64,000 bases of DNA from Lytechinus pictus (GCF_037042905.1 NC_087247.1:76182420-76246419); one strand, 5' to 3'. Counted from the first letter of the stretch, positions 9,597 through 21,115 are shown. The notes: a model not told the origin generated them from the letters alone. A program made the numbers and translations.

Positions 9597-10233
9597 ATAT
9601 CAGACGAAGTTGAAACATTGGTGTTGGAATATGACATTTTACCGTCTATAACTCCAGACCATCATCTGGAATCTTGCTTAAGTGAAGTGAGGTCCTTCAT
9701 ACTGGAAATTCAATAACAGTCTATATATGTTATGATAAAGAATATGTTTCTGCTATGAAAAATGAGATTCTTGGAAAATGCAATACAGAAATGTCTTTTC
9801 TAATTACTCATTGCATTGGGGCTTTATTAAATTAAAGATTAGAGAGTTTACTAAAAAATATTCTAAAGAAAAGGCACGAGAAAGAAATAAGCAAAAGCTG
9901 ATTTTAGAGTCCAAAAAGAAAGATTTAGAACAGCAAATTGCTGTGAATAACTCTGATGTTTTGCGGAAAAATTTGGAGGAAAAAAGATAACTCCTGAAGA
10001 AGTTATTTGACTTTGGCCTTGATGGTCTCAAAGTAAGGTCACGTGCGGCCTGGAGTGAAAAAGAGGAAAAGAATTCTGCATTTTTTCAACAACTTGTGTT
10101 ATCAAACAAACGTAAATCTGAGATTCATAAATTCATATAGGTGAAGATAATCAGATACATAGCGAAGAAGGAGAAATTCTAAAAATCATCAAATTATTCT
10201 ACAGTTCCTTATATTCTTGTAAGGGAGTTTGCA

Positions 10234-10933
10234 ATGATGTTGAAAATTTACTGGAAAAAAATCCCTTTCCTCCAAGGTATATTACTAAAATATCAGAAGA
10301 CAATAAAAAATATATGTGAAGGTAAATTAGGCAAATGTGAATATTTTGAGGCTTCGAAAAGCATGCAACTTAATAAAGCCCCAGGTAATGATGGTTTAAC
10401 CACAGAATTCTACTCCATTATTTGGTGTGTAATTGATGACCTATTGGTTGATTGTTTAAATGAAGCTTTTGAAAAAGGTGAATTGTCTGCATCACAGAAA
10501 CAAGGAGTAATCACTCTAAATGAAAAAGTAGGTAAAAACCCTCTATACATTAAAAACTATAGACCTATTACATTATTAAACACCGATTATAAGATCCTCA
10601 CCAATTAAAGACATTCTCCCCAAAATTATACAGGTTGACCAGGTTTATGGAGACATTAATAATCGAAATAAAGGCAAAGCAGTTCGCTTTATTGATGATA
10701 TTTTGTTTCAGGCTTTAAATAACAATATAAAAGGCTATTCATTAACGCTGGATTTTGAAAAAGCATTTGACTCTGTATCCCATGAGTTTATACAAAAGGT
10801 ATTAGAAATGTTTGGATTTGGTGTATCTTTAAGAAAGTGGATCAAAACTTTGTATAGTGGAGCATGTAGTTGTGTTATGAATGGTGGCTTCAGGGAGATC
10901 CCCTCTCGCCTTACATTTTATATTATCTGTTGA
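10234..10933 (+). pseudogene. LINE reverse transcriptase, N-terminal and palm fragments
   Basis: Two frames carry successive RT blocks: NKAPGNDGLTTEFY and YRPITLLNTDYKIL (10234-10605), then LDFEKAFDSVSHEF (10703-10933), with the first catalytic Asp in LDFEKAFD. A frameshift and stop separate them. The YADD block follows at 11011-11022 and is broken there by a transposon insertion. Confidence 0.75.
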
Positions 10934-11022
10934 ATTTTGTCAAATGTTATAAGAAATGATACAGGGGTTAGAGGTATTTTATTGGCTCAGAATGAAGTCA
11001 AACAAGTGCTGTATGCTGATGA

Positions 11023-13788
11023 CATACCTGCCAACCTTTGATAATAAAAAATCAGTATCAAAGCTACGACGGCACCGAGCGGGTGTCCGGCCCGCTCCAA
11101 CGGTAAGGACTCTTTGCATTTACACCATGTAAAAGTAGCATTTCCCTACACCTTTTAAAGCAAATTTACCCTCATTACCACACCAGAGGATGACCTACAT
11201 GTAGTCGACCTTAATTTATCAATTAAAAATTTAGAAAAGGTATTTAAAATATCACTTTTGTGACAAAAACCCACCTAATTTCATTCAGGTGTGATTTGTT
11301 TTCATCTAAATCTGTAAGGAATCATTTTTCTTGTTCACCAGATCTCTCAAAAACTTTAATTCTAAGCATATTTTTGTGAGGCCCTCTATTGGTGGAAAGA
11401 GATTGATGCAGATTCTCTTTTCAATTAGAAAAAAAATTATTTCAAGAATTCAATTGAATTTTGGGCCAGGGCATATTTTTTGTGATAAATTTAGATTTAA
11501 GTTAGCCCTACTTTATTAACAAGTGGAATGCCTCTGGCCGTCTCACCTGCATCACGCGATTCAATATAGCAGCAGTGCTGATTTTGAAAACTACTATAAC
11601 TCGCACAAGATGTTCAGTGATACTTGGTTACTCTTACTTCCACGTTTTATGAACTAGACCCATACACTTATAGAGATATGATGGTAATTCAACAAATACC
11701 CCCAACGTGGCCAAAGTTCATTGACCTTACATGACCTTTGACCTTGATCATGTGACCTGAAACTCGCACAGGATGTTCAGTGATACTTGATTACTCTTAT
11801 GTCCAAGTTTCAAGAGAAAGATCCATCAACTTTCCAAGTTATGATGGTAATTCAACAGATACCCCCATTATGGCCAAAGTTCATTGACCTTTGACCTTGG
11901 TCATGTGACCTAAAATGCGCAAAGGATGTTCAGTGATACTTCATTACTCTTATGTCCAAGTTTTATGAACTAGACCAACACACTTTCAAAGTTATGGCGG
12001 TAATTCAACAAATACCCCAATTTGACCAAAGTTCATTGACCCTAAATGACCTTTGACCTTGATCATGTGACCTGAAACTTGCACAGGATGTTCAGTAATA
12101 CTTGATTACTATTATGTCCAAGTTTCATGAATCAGATCCATAAACTTTTAAAGTTATGATGGTAAATCTACAGATACCCCCAATTCGGCCAAAGTTCATT
12201 GACCCTAAATGACCATTGACCTTGGTCATGTGACGTGAAACTCATGCAGGATGTTCAGTGATACTTGATTAACCTTATGTATAAGTTTCATGAACTAGGT
12301 CCATATATTTTCTAAGTTATGATGACATTTCAAAAACTTAACCTTAGGTTAAGATTTTGATGTTGATTCCCCCAACATGGTCTAAGTTCATTGACCCTAA
12401 ATGACCATTGACCATGGTCATGTGACATGAAACTCAGGCAGGATGTTCAGTAATACTTGATTAACCTTATGGCCAAGTTTCATGAACTAGGTCCATATAC
12501 TTTCTAAGTTATGCTGTCATTTCAAAAACTTAACCTCAGGTTAAGATTTGGTGTTGACGCCGCCGCCGCCGCCACCGCCGCCGTCGGAAAAGCGGCGCCT
12601 ATAGTCTCACTCTGCTATGCAGGTGAGACAAAAATTGATGTGCCAAAAAATCAAACATCTATTTATCCAACCTACATCATCAATGCAATCATGCATCAAG
12701 TCAAGAGGAAATAAGCCAAACATTGACAATCTTATTTCACCACACAGGGGTTACTGACCGAGGACAAGGTTCTATCATAAACTACAATGGATAAGTGTTT
12801 GTTGGTATAAGAAAGCAGATTTTCAACCATGATAAAAACGGAGCTGAAACTAACGGCTGCATGCGCCCGACCCGCACCCACCACAGCACTTGCGGTGCGC
12901 CGGCGAGACGGGAAGGCTGAGGCGCAGCAGCTCGGCGGGCGCCGGGAGTTTAGGCAAGCGAAGCAAGTAGATTTGGTGTTTGACTTTGAAGGCTAAATTG
13001 AGATCAAAAGTTGAAAATCTCCTTTCTTCCTCGAAAATTTTACAATTATTCGAGAAAATAAAGTACAGATCAATGTTAAAATTGCGTTGGGATAGATCTA
13101 AAAGTTAGAGTAACTGCGTCGGTGTGCGGCCATTACTTCAGCGCAGCCCAGCAGACAAGCAATATACCACTGAAATCACCAACACACTCTAGACATGTAC
13201 ACTACACATTCTCTAACTCACTCCCACACTACAAAATCATGCGGCGACATGGGCAATACTTCAAATAAAGTGATTTCTTCTTACCTAAATCACCATATTT
13301 CGCATAAAAAAATATCACCATCGGTGATTCTTAACATCGTAGTTAGGAAACAAGGGGTCTAAAAATGTGAAATTTTCACGGTTTTTCCGATGTTCGTGGA
13401 TTGTGAAAACATGTCCTCACTAAAAACTGGCACTTTCGCGAGCCGATATCAGCCGCCATTTTTTTCCGGAAGTCAACGATAACATCGAAGAATAGCGTGT
13501 ACGCTCGTTATTTTCACATGCATTTGCAATGGAACTGCGCACTTAGCAGTGTTTGCGCGCTGTTTACTGTGTATTTGCGTAGCCGTGCGCTCCAGTCGTT
13601 TATGCGTTAGTCGCATCTTACAGCCGTGCATGCGTTAGTCGCATCATACAGCCGTTTCAATAATTTCAACACTAAATTGATTACCGGGTAACCCAAAAAT
13701 CGGAATTTTGGTTTTAAAATTCGGAATTCGGAATGGAGGTCCAAAAATCGGTATAATTCTGCCAAAATCGGAATGGTTGGCAGGTATG
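11023..13788. mobile_element. 2766-bp DNA transposon inserted at the LINE YADD codons
   Basis: The 14-bp ends CATACCTGCCAACC and GGTTGGCAGGTATG are exact inverted repeats. The flanks TGATGA at 11017-11022 and 13789-13794 are identical, so removal with one copy restores a Tyr-Ala-Asp-Asp-Val frame. It contains a ~1-kb satellite (11560-12540), a (GCC)n tract near 12560, and GC-rich islands at 12840-12970, but no transposase ORF. Segments 11150-11500 and 12640-12770 resemble 26080-26500. Confidence 0.75.
11560..12540. repeat. ~160-bp satellite with DR1-like nuclear-receptor sites
   Basis: About five to six units repeat 'ggccaaagttcattgacc', the TGACCTTTGACC core, 'tcatgtgacctgaaactc' and 'caggatgttcagtgatact'. 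The core lies at 11732-11743, 11885-11896 and 12047-12058, with TGACCATTGACC at 12210-12221 and 12402-12413. On the other strand the core is GGTCAAAGGTCA, a perfect direct repeat with one-base spacing. The E-box-like TCATGTGA follows each core. Regulatory activity is inferred only. Confidence 0.75.
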
Positions 13789-14430
13789 TGATGATGTATC
13801 ACCGAGATGAACGGTCCTTAGAAATACTTGAATTACTTTTTGATGTTTTTGGTAAATTAAGTGGTCTCATATTAAACAAGGATAAAACAAATTTAATGAG
13901 ATTAGGAACCAGTACAAACCAGGACCCTGTTCCAAAAGGATGGAATATGGTTAATGTAGTGAAGATTTGGAGAATATATTTTACCATGGATGTGAAGGTC
14001 AAAGAAGTAATGAACTACAAAGAAATATTAAGCAAAATAAAAAAGTTATTGAGTTGGTGGAAGCAAAGACATTTGACTATATTAGGGAAAATTCATCTTC
14101 TAAAAACTTATGCACTTTCAAAACTGATTTATGTCTCATCTTTGATTGTGGTCCCGAAGTGGGTTTATGTGGAAATAGAAAGAATCACATTCGAATTTAT
14201 TTGGAATGGACAAGATGAAATAAAAAGAAATACAATGTATCAAAACTATGAAAATTGAGGTTTTTATTAAAGTACAACGTGTAATGTGGATGAAAAGATT
14301 AATATATTGTAATAATCAAATGAAATGGAAAACGCTGTTCAATATTTTATGTAAATCAATTGGTGGTGCGTTCATTTTTCAATGTAATTATAATAACGCC
14401 AAGATCAAAGCATGGTTACCAACATGTTGA
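13789..14430 (+). pseudogene. LINE reverse transcriptase thumb and C-terminal part
   Basis: Just after the transposon the frame resumes with RDERSLEILELLFDVFGKLSG and NKDKTNLMRLG. Further on come GKIHLLKTYALSKLIYV and IERITFEFIWNG, blocks that follow the catalytic site in L1/Tx1-type proteins. The frame breaks at the stop near 14258 and continues shifted to ~14430. Confidence 0.75.
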
Positions 14431-14729
14431 AATGTTAAGAGTTTGGCAAGGAATGGAAGAATGTAGGACAAAGGAGAATGATTGTTTTTCAAACACTATA
14501 ATATCTAATAACAAACATGTATGTACATGATATAGTGATAGCAAAATGGTATTTGATATAAAACTCTATACTCATAACATATATAAACTTATTCATTTGA
14601 TTGGTGGAAACGGCCACTTAAGGCCAGTATCTTACTTTTCAAACCGCATTTTAGACTCTAATGATATTTTAAAAATATATGGTATTATGATGCTCTGCCA
14701 ATTGGATGGAAACGTTCATTCAGGCTTAA

Positions 14730-15483
14730 CCCTAAAAAGACTGGGGGGGGGGCTGATTCAGCCCCCCGACATTTTTCGCGATAAATCTGTAACGCGAAAA
14801 GCTGGCGCCGCGCAGTTCCATTACTTTTTTCTTTCAAGTCTTGCGCAACTTTTAAGACAAAAATTTGCGACACCCGGGAACGTGGTTCCGAAATTACGCA
14901 ACATTTTGTAAGTGCATGTCGACCCAAAATTGCTCAAAAACGTGAATTTGTGTACAAATCCAATGCAAATTGTGTTTTTAGCTAAAATTCATAAATGTAT
15001 CATTATTTTCAATTTTACTAATCAAACTCAATTAATTTCATCTTGTTTATGGTCAAAATAAAGTAGCGGACGATTTCCTTGGAAAAAACAATAAAAAACA
15101 AAAAGTAGAAAAACAAGGAAATACATAAGAAATTTTAAAAACAATAAAATACATAAGAAAAGAATTGTGATATTGAATTTGTTTTAAAGAACATTTGATC
15201 AGAATCCTTCAAAGAGTCTGTGAATCAAAAATTGGCAGTTTAGAGGCCTTATTTAGTTAATTAGAGCAAATCTTTGATTTTACGCATAAATTACCATAAT
15301 TAATGAATTATGAGATTTTTCAGAAAATTTGATCCTACAGTCTTGGAGATTATGCCATGGGTAATGCACGTGCCAATTTTCATCGCGATCGCGCGGTCGA
15401 GATCATAGGGGGGGCTGAATCAGCCCCCCCCCCCCCCCCCCCCCAGTCTTCTTAGGAATCAAAATAGCCCAGTCTATTTAGGG
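14730..15483. mobile_element. 754-bp TTAA-flanked MITE (piggyBac-like)
   Basis: Flanked by TTAA at 14726-14729 and 15484-15487. Ends start CCCTAAA and end TTTAGGG. Just inside lie inverted blocks of a poly-G run, GGCTGATTCAGCC and poly-C. The TTAA target and CCCTA terminus are typical of piggyBac-related MITEs. The frames inside (121 and 80 aa) cross the termini and are not genes. Confidence 0.7.
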
Positions 15484-16389
15484 TTAATCCATTACAAAGA
15501 AATCAGTCCCATGACGACTATATCTCTTTAGAACTATTGGAAAGAAATGTAATTCTAGACAAGATCTGTTAAAAGCAATTATATTTTATTAACGGTTTAA
15601 AAAAGACGGATGACATGCATAAAATCAATCACATTTTTTCAGGTTTAACAGTAAAACAAATTCGGCATATTTTCACGAGACCGCGTTTTTCTACCGTGCA
15701 TTGTAGTGAAGTTCAGTTCAAACAGCTGCACGGGGTTATCATTTACACAAATGATAAACTTCATACAATTGAATAGGTTATATTTCATCTAATAAATTTT
15801 TGTTTTGTTACCAAGAAGCTGAAACTCTTGATCACTTATTCAAAAGTCGTCCGAATGTTCAAGCACTTTGGAAAAATATTGGACATAAATAAAGGTTAAA
15901 GGAATTGGAGAATCTCTCCATGGAAGACACTTTGTTATGGATTGATGGAAGTTCAAGTAGGATAAAATGTTTAAATACAGTAATTTTAATAGTTAAAAAA
16001 AAATTTATTCTGCAAGGCAGAAAGCTGTTTTGCCACCTGTTGAAACCATAATAAAACATTATAGAAAATATAGAAAAGAGGAATACTAGATTGCACAAGA
16101 GAGGAATACCTTGGCAATACATCTGCAGAGATGGGAACAGGTTGATTTAGAGTAAGGAATGGATGCGTATATTTCATTTTTATTATTACTTTTTTTCTTT
16201 TTTTATTATTAAACAATGTTTTGTAATAGTCTTATGTTATTATGTAATTTTCAGTAAGTGTGATCAAATGTTACCTTTAATAATCATTTGCAATATTTAT
16301 TTCGTCTTGTAATGTTTTGTGATACATGTATGATATGTTTGATTATGAATATATTGAAATAAAAAGAATTGTTAAAAAAAAACTATACA
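15484..16389 (+). pseudogene. LINE C-terminal region and 3' tail
   Basis: A frame near 15800-15890 reads EAETLDHLF and FRCSNVQALWKNIG-like text (AETLDHLFKSRPNVQALW), as at the end of L1/Tx1-type proteins. It is followed by untranslated AT-rich sequence and an A-rich end. Stops are frequent. Confidence 0.6.
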
Positions 16390-16939
16390 GGTTCAACACG
16401 AATGTTTGCCTTGCTTTAGCCAACGTTCTCGCCAGGTTCACTCTGACGCTTGGCGGCGCAAAGCGATGCAAGCCGCGCAGCGGCCTCGGTGCGTGCAAAG
16501 CACGCACGGGGGGAGGGTTCGGGAGGGGGGTGTCCCCCCTCCCGTGCAAAGCGCGGTAGCTATCGAAAATATCAATATCGACGAGCTTAGATTGCTGCTA
16601 AATGCACCACATTTTATGTCAATTTAATGCTTCTCCGGCCACACAGCCGTAACGGTTGCGCGAATTGCGATTGAAGCAGAAAGGCAATTACTGATAACTT
16701 AAAAATTGAAGTTAATCTCATTTTATACTTACAGTTATAGATTATTTACATTGATAAATTAACTCCATACTTTCCAATGTTCAGATCGATATCGCTACAT
16801 CCTTAGAAAGTGCGATTAATTTTGTGAATGCGTGTTGTTTCTTATGACAATGCCCGACTTCATCTACGGACCGCATGCGTAGCCCTTTGAGCTTGCGCTG
16901 CGTCACGCCCTTACTAAATCCAAAGATTGTTCCGACTTT
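16390..16939. other. Unassigned DNA with GC-rich short palindromes
   Basis: 16430-16560 is GC-rich and contains GTGCGTGC-AAA-GCACGCAC (16487-16505) and a GGGAGG...CCTCCC hairpin near 16530. The remainder is AT-rich. No gene is supported. Confidence 0.5.
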
Positions 16940-17089
16940 ATACCTCGGTCACATGTCTACGGCGGCCGTACGGCGAGTCGAAAACAGCCGTTTTAACATT
17001 TTTTGTACCAGCTGAATATAGGTGGTTTGAATAAAAATTAATAAAACGGCTGTTTTCGACTCGCTGTAGAGCAAATGTGACCGAGGTAT
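16940..17089. mobile_element. 150-bp palindromic MITE
   Basis: ATACCTCGGTCACAT at the left end is matched by ATGTGACCGAGGTAT at the right. Inside, CGAGTCGAAAACAGCCGTTTTA pairs with its near-complement at ~17044-17064. The short AT-rich flanks give no unambiguous duplication. Confidence 0.7.
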
Positions 17090-17133
17090 TATTTGGAAGC
17101 CTCGGAAGTTTTCTTCCGAGGCTTCCAAATAAT
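17088..17133. repeat. Perfect 21-bp-stem hairpin with TTTT loop
   Basis: Arms 17088-17108 and 17113-17133 are exact complements (beginning ATTATTTGGAAGCC). It abuts the MITE on the left and lies just beyond the 3' end of the RTE-like LINE on the right. Confidence 0.9.
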
Positions 17134-17185
17134 GGGCATCGGTATTCATGAGATGGGGTCCCCAACTTATATAATTTGCATGGTT

Positions 17186-20100
17186 TTTTGTTTGGTTTAT
17201 TCGAAACTCACTGAAACTATAACTCTCATACCTATTGTACCTATTGGCATCTGTCTGTCTCGAGAGACAATAGAGTTTGCGCTGGTAGTTTCTTTTAGTT
17301 CCTAATTCATAAAGTGCAGCTCCTGCGATGACTAAATAGTCCAATCCTTGAGAAGCAGGTCTTGTTGCAGTTGCTGCATACAAATGTCACTTGTGGCTGA
17401 GCTGTTGGAGCCATGGCTATCTGTCGTCTTAGTTGTCTTTTCTCCTCCCATTGATCTACTCTTCTCTGTTCGCTCCTTTGGATGCCCATCTTCACAGCAT
17501 GTCTCCATTTGGGACGATTTGCAGCTAGGGCTTCCCAGTTTGCAGTGTTGATTTCACTGGTCTTCATATCCCTCTTGCACACATCCTTGAAGCGGAGGAC
17601 AGGTCTTCCAACAGCCCTGGTCCCGGTCGCTAGCTCTCCGTACAATATGTCTTTTGGAATACGGCCGTCGTCCATTCTAGTGACATGCCCAAGCCATCTC
17701 AGTCGTCGTTGTGTTAGATGAGCATAGATGGTTGTCATTCCTCCCTTCTTGAGGACATCCTTATTTGGGATGTAGTCCTGCCATTTGATGTTCAGGATTC
17801 GTCTCAGACAGCGGAGATGGAAAACGTTTAGACGACGCTCCTGGCGTGCATACAAGGTCCATGACTCACTGCCATACAGGAGAGTGCTGAGCACACAGGC
17901 CTGATAGATCTTCATTTTTGTGTTGGTGGTTAATGAAGTGTTCTCCCAGGCCCGCTTTGAGAGTTTAGACATCATAGTTGCTGCTTTGCCAATGCGTACG
18001 TTGAGCTCGGGATCAATAGAGAGTTTGCTGGAAATCATGGAGCCAAGGTAGGTGAAGTTTTCAACCACTTGAAGGGTGTAGTTTCCAATGGAGATATCTG
18101 GAACACTCCGTACATCCTGGCCCATGATGTTTGTTTTCTTGAGGCTGATGGTGAGGCCAAAGTCTTCACAAGCTTCTGAAAAGCAGTCAATCAGTCTCTG
18201 AAGGCCTTCCTCTGATTGGGATGACAGAGCAACATCATCAGCAAACAGCATGTCTCTAATCAGGATTTTCCTCACTTTCGTCTTAGCCCGAAGTCGTGCA
18301 AGATTGAGTAGTTTTCCATCGCTTCTTGTGTGTAGGTACACACCGTCCTTAGATGATCTGAAGGCGTGTGAAAGCAGCACAGAAAAGAAGATCCCAAAGA
18401 GCGTAGGGGCAAGCACACATCCCTGCTTGACTCCATTCTTGATTGGGAATGGGGCAGAAGTAGAGCCGTCATACTGGATGGTGCCCTGCATATCATCATG
18501 GAATGATACAATCAGTTGAAGCAGTGTGGGAGGGCATCCTATCTTCTGAAGCAAATTGAAGAGAACCTTTCTGCTGACTAGGTCAAAGGCCTTGGTAAGG
18601 TCGATGAACGCAATGTACAATGGCTGTCTCTGCTCACGGCTTTTCTCCTGCAGTTGGCGAATGGAGAATATCATGTCAATGGTTGATCTTCCAGCCCGAA
18701 ATCCACACTGTGATTCTGGGTACACACAGGCTGCAAGCAAATGCAGTCTGTTCAGGATCACTCGGGCGAATGTCTTTCCAACAGTGCTTAGGAGGGAGAT
18801 TCCGCGATAGTTGTTACAATCACTGCGATCCCCTTTGTTCTTGTACAAAGTAATGATGTTGGCATCGCGCATATCATGCGGAATTGTTCCCTCTTTCCAG
18901 CATTGACAGAGCAGTTCATGGAGGTGGCGTAGAAGATCAGTGTCCTTTCCGGCTTTGATTAGGTCTGGGGGTATACCGTCTTTTCCTGGAGCCTTGCCGG
19001 AGGTCAGGGAGTTCACAGCTTTTGTAAGCTCTTCTAAGGAGGGTACAGTATCAAGATCTTCCATGACAGGAAAGCTTTCGATGCTCTCAATTGTAGCTTC
19101 GTTGACCATCACCTCACGCGAGTAAAGCTCTTCATAATGCTCAACCCATCTCTCCATTTGAAGCTTCTTGTCTGTAATGATCTCCCCAGTAGTTGATTTG
19201 AGATGTGATGTCTTTTTGATGGTTGGCCCAAAGATCTTCTTTATGCCTGCGTACATACCGCGGGTGTTGCCGTTATCTGCAGCAAGCTGGATGCTCTGAC
19301 ATAGGCCTAACCAGTAGTCATTGGCACAGCGTCTAGCAACCCGTTTGACATCCGTCCTCGCCTTTCTGAGGGCTGTGAGCGTCTTCACAGATGGATCACT
19401 CTTGTACTTAGCGAGTGCTGCTCGTTTTGCTTCAATGACAGGCTCCAACTCTGTGATTCCAGCTATGAACCAGTCTGGGTTCTGCTTTTCTCTCTTGCCG
19501 AATACTTCCATGGCTGAGTGATGGATTGCATCGCGAATGTGATTCCATCTTTCTTCAGCAGTAGCAGAAGGATAGTCCTGGAGGGCCTGTTCGATGGAGT
19601 CGGCGAAGAGATCCTGCAGGTCACGACTTGATATGTTTGCAGTGTTAATGCGTGGGCGAGCTTTCTGCTTTGTGCGATGTATGCGCTTGGGCTGAAGGCG
19701 CACCCTGCTGGCAACCAGTGAATGGTCTGTGTCACAATCCGCACTGTGGTAACTTCGGGTAACTTGGACACTGTTCAAGGATGAGTTTCGTGTGATGACA
19801 AGGTCTAGCTGGTGCCAGTGATGAGATCTGGGATGTCTGCAGGATACCTTGTGGCATGGTTTTGTGGAAAAAAACGTGTTGGTGATGCAGAGGTTGTGGT
19901 AAGAGCAGACTTCCAACAACCTTTGACCGTTTTCATTCAGTTTACCAATGCCGAAGTGTCCGATGCATTTGGGCCAGGAGTCATGATCCGCTCCCACCCG
20001 TACATTGAAGTCTCCTAGTAGGAATAGGTGCTCGTTGGCAGGGACGTTAGCAATGACAGAGTCGAGATGCTCATAGAACTGGTCCTTTGTCTCTGCAGAA

Positions 20101-21115
20101 CTGCAGAGCATTGGGGCATAGCAGCTTAGGATGTTCACTAGACCGGAGGCAGTTGATAGGCAAAGTGAAAGGATGCGTTCTGTGCCTCTATTTGGTGGTT
20201 CAATAGAGGAGAGTAAGGAGTTCCTCACTGCGAATCCAACGCCATGCTGTCGCCGTTCCTGTGGCTCTCTCCCCTGCCAAAATATGGTGTAGTCCTCTTC
20301 TCTGATACTCCCCTCTGAGGGGAGTCTTGTCTCTTGAAGTGCCGCAATGTCAATGTTGAGCCTCTTTAGCTCACGGTCGATGATCGCTGTCTTGCGGGTG
20401 TCATCGACCTCTTGAAGATTGTCTGAGATGCCAGGACACATAGTACTGACGTTCCAGCTTGCCAAACGCAAGGCTGGGGTTTTCTTTATATTTCGTTTAT
20501 TGCTTGGTGCAGTAGTTTCAGTCCGCTTGTCGAGTCAATTCTCTAAGCTCCAAGCACCCGATGGAGCAGGCGGCCTGTGGCGGGTCAGCACCTTACTAAC
20601 TGGGGGCTGCCCAGCTTGAGGTGGGCGGTAGCTGACCAGTGGAACACGAAGATCCCTCCCACCGACGGAAGCAACCTGTAGCGCCTGAATCCTACGCCAA
20701 TCGGAAAAGGCTTATAACTCGTGACTGCTGCTTCCCGTGTTGTTTCTGCCACTTTTGACAGTGGCACTGAAGTGTCCTCTCCAGAGCGCAAGCCTGGGCT
20801 CTTTCTATGGAGATCCTGGGTAGCCCAATCGTCAGAATCCCCCTCTCGGCCTCACTGATGTAGTCCAAAGGAGAGCAGAACAATACATTTGGCACCAGTT
20901 TGGCTGCAGGAGCTGCCGGAAGAGTGTCGAGACGAACACCAGACCGCCTGCGGGGCTCCACTCCGGTTTTCTATGAGGTTAACTCCCTAGCTATTTTCCC
21001 ATAGCTGGATGTCCGTCACCCTAGACAGGGGCCCATACCGGGTACTGTCAGCCGGAGCCAGCTGAGCCCGGGACTCGTGTAAGGCAGGGTCGTCACGCCC
21101 TGAAGCAGTGAACTA
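17186..21115 (-). mobile_element. RTE-like LINE retrotransposon, nearly complete
   Basis: On the minus strand: a leader of ~640 bp (21115-20472), a single long ORF (20471-17307), and a short 3' region ending in an A-rich stretch near 17186. The leader contains a 90-codon frame (20961-20692) that I do not recognise. Palindromic hairpins lie just outside each end (17088-17133 and 21116-21149). Exact termini and target-site duplication were not resolved. Clade assignment is tentative. Confidence 0.75.
17307..20471 (-). CDS. LINE polyprotein: APE endonuclease, reverse transcriptase, C-terminal zinc finger
   Basis: Uninterrupted 1054-codon frame. N-terminal APE-type endonuclease: SWNVST at residues 5-10, QETRLP around 46 (catalytic Glu), GDFNVRVG at 153-160, and CDTDHSLV around 246. 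Reverse transcriptase: GKAPGKDGIPPDLI (~492), NNYRGISLLST (~553), AFIDLTKAFD (621-630), GVKQGCVLAPTLF (~680), and the catalytic FADD at 743-746. The C-terminal part has YGSESWT and LRWLGHVTRMDDGR. It ends with a Cys-x2-Cys-x12-His-x3-Cys finger. The product would nick target DNA and copy its own RNA into it. The frame is open upstream of 20471 to a stop near 20535 but has no ATG there; the first codon reported is TTG, so the true start is uncertain. No internal stops: possibly recently active. Confidence 0.9.
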   Translation of the reverse strand: MRLASWNVSTMCPGISDNLQEVDDTRKTAIIDRELKRLNIDIAALQETRLPSEGSIREEDYTIFWQGREPQERRQHGVGFAVRNSLLSSIEPPNRGTERILSLCLSTASGLVNILSCYAPMLCSSAETKDQFYEHLDSVIANVPANEHLFLLGDFNVRVGADHDSWPKCIGHFGIGKLNENGQRLLEVCSYHNLCITNTFFSTKPCHKVSCRHPRSHHWHQLDLVITRNSSLNSVQVTRSYHSADCDTDHSLVASRVRLQPKRIHRTKQKARPRINTANISSRDLQDLFADSIEQALQDYPSATAEERWNHIRDAIHHSAMEVFGKREKQNPDWFIAGITELEPVIEAKRAALAKYKSDPSVKTLTALRKARTDVKRVARRCANDYWLGLCQSIQLAADNGNTRGMYAGIKKIFGPTIKKTSHLKSTTGEIITDKKLQMERWVEHYEELYSREVMVNEATIESIESFPVMEDLDTVPSLEELTKAVNSLTSGKAPGKDGIPPDLIKAGKDTDLLRHLHELLCQCWKEGTIPHDMRDANIITLYKNKGDRSDCNNYRGISLLSTVGKTFARVILNRLHLLAACVYPESQCGFRAGRSTIDMIFSIRQLQEKSREQRQPLYIAFIDLTKAFDLVSRKVLFNLLQKIGCPPTLLQLIVSFHDDMQGTIQYDGSTSAPFPIKNGVKQGCVLAPTLFGIFFSVLLSHAFRSSKDGVYLHTRSDGKLLNLARLRAKTKVRKILIRDMLFADDVALSSQSEEGLQRLIDCFSEACEDFGLTISLKKTNIMGQDVRSVPDISIGNYTLQVVENFTYLGSMISSKLSIDPELNVRIGKAATMMSKLSKRAWENTSLTTNTKMKIYQACVLSTLLYGSESWTLYARQERRLNVFHLRCLRRILNIKWQDYIPNKDVLKKGGMTTIYAHLTQRRLRWLGHVTRMDDGRIPKDILYGELATGTRAVGRPVLRFKDVCKRDMKTSEINTANWEALAANRPKWRHAVKMGIQRSEQRRVDQWEEKRQLRRQIAMAPTAQPQVTFVCSNCNKTCFSRIGLFSHRRSCTL

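Larger units (their letters stand above)
9235..16389 (+). mobile_element. L1/Tx1-like LINE, 5'-truncated, decayed, twice interrupted
   Basis: Fragments of an endonuclease, reverse transcriptase and C-terminal region follow in order on the plus strand and end in an A-rich tail (about 16360-16385, after 'gaaataaaaag'). The 5' end of the element and the first part of the endonuclease are absent. A 2.8-kb DNA transposon (11023-13788) and a 754-bp MITE (14730-15483) are inserted in it. Numerous stops and frameshifts show it is inactive. Confidence 0.8.

Noticed and set aside
14546-14927. 121-aa and 80-aa frames
   Set aside because: They cross the LINE/MITE junction and read through the MITE terminus.
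17307-20471. Host gene (such frames are sometimes named as host proteins in databases)
   Set aside because: The endonuclease-reverse transcriptase-zinc finger order is that of a LINE, and the long intronless frame has no host features.
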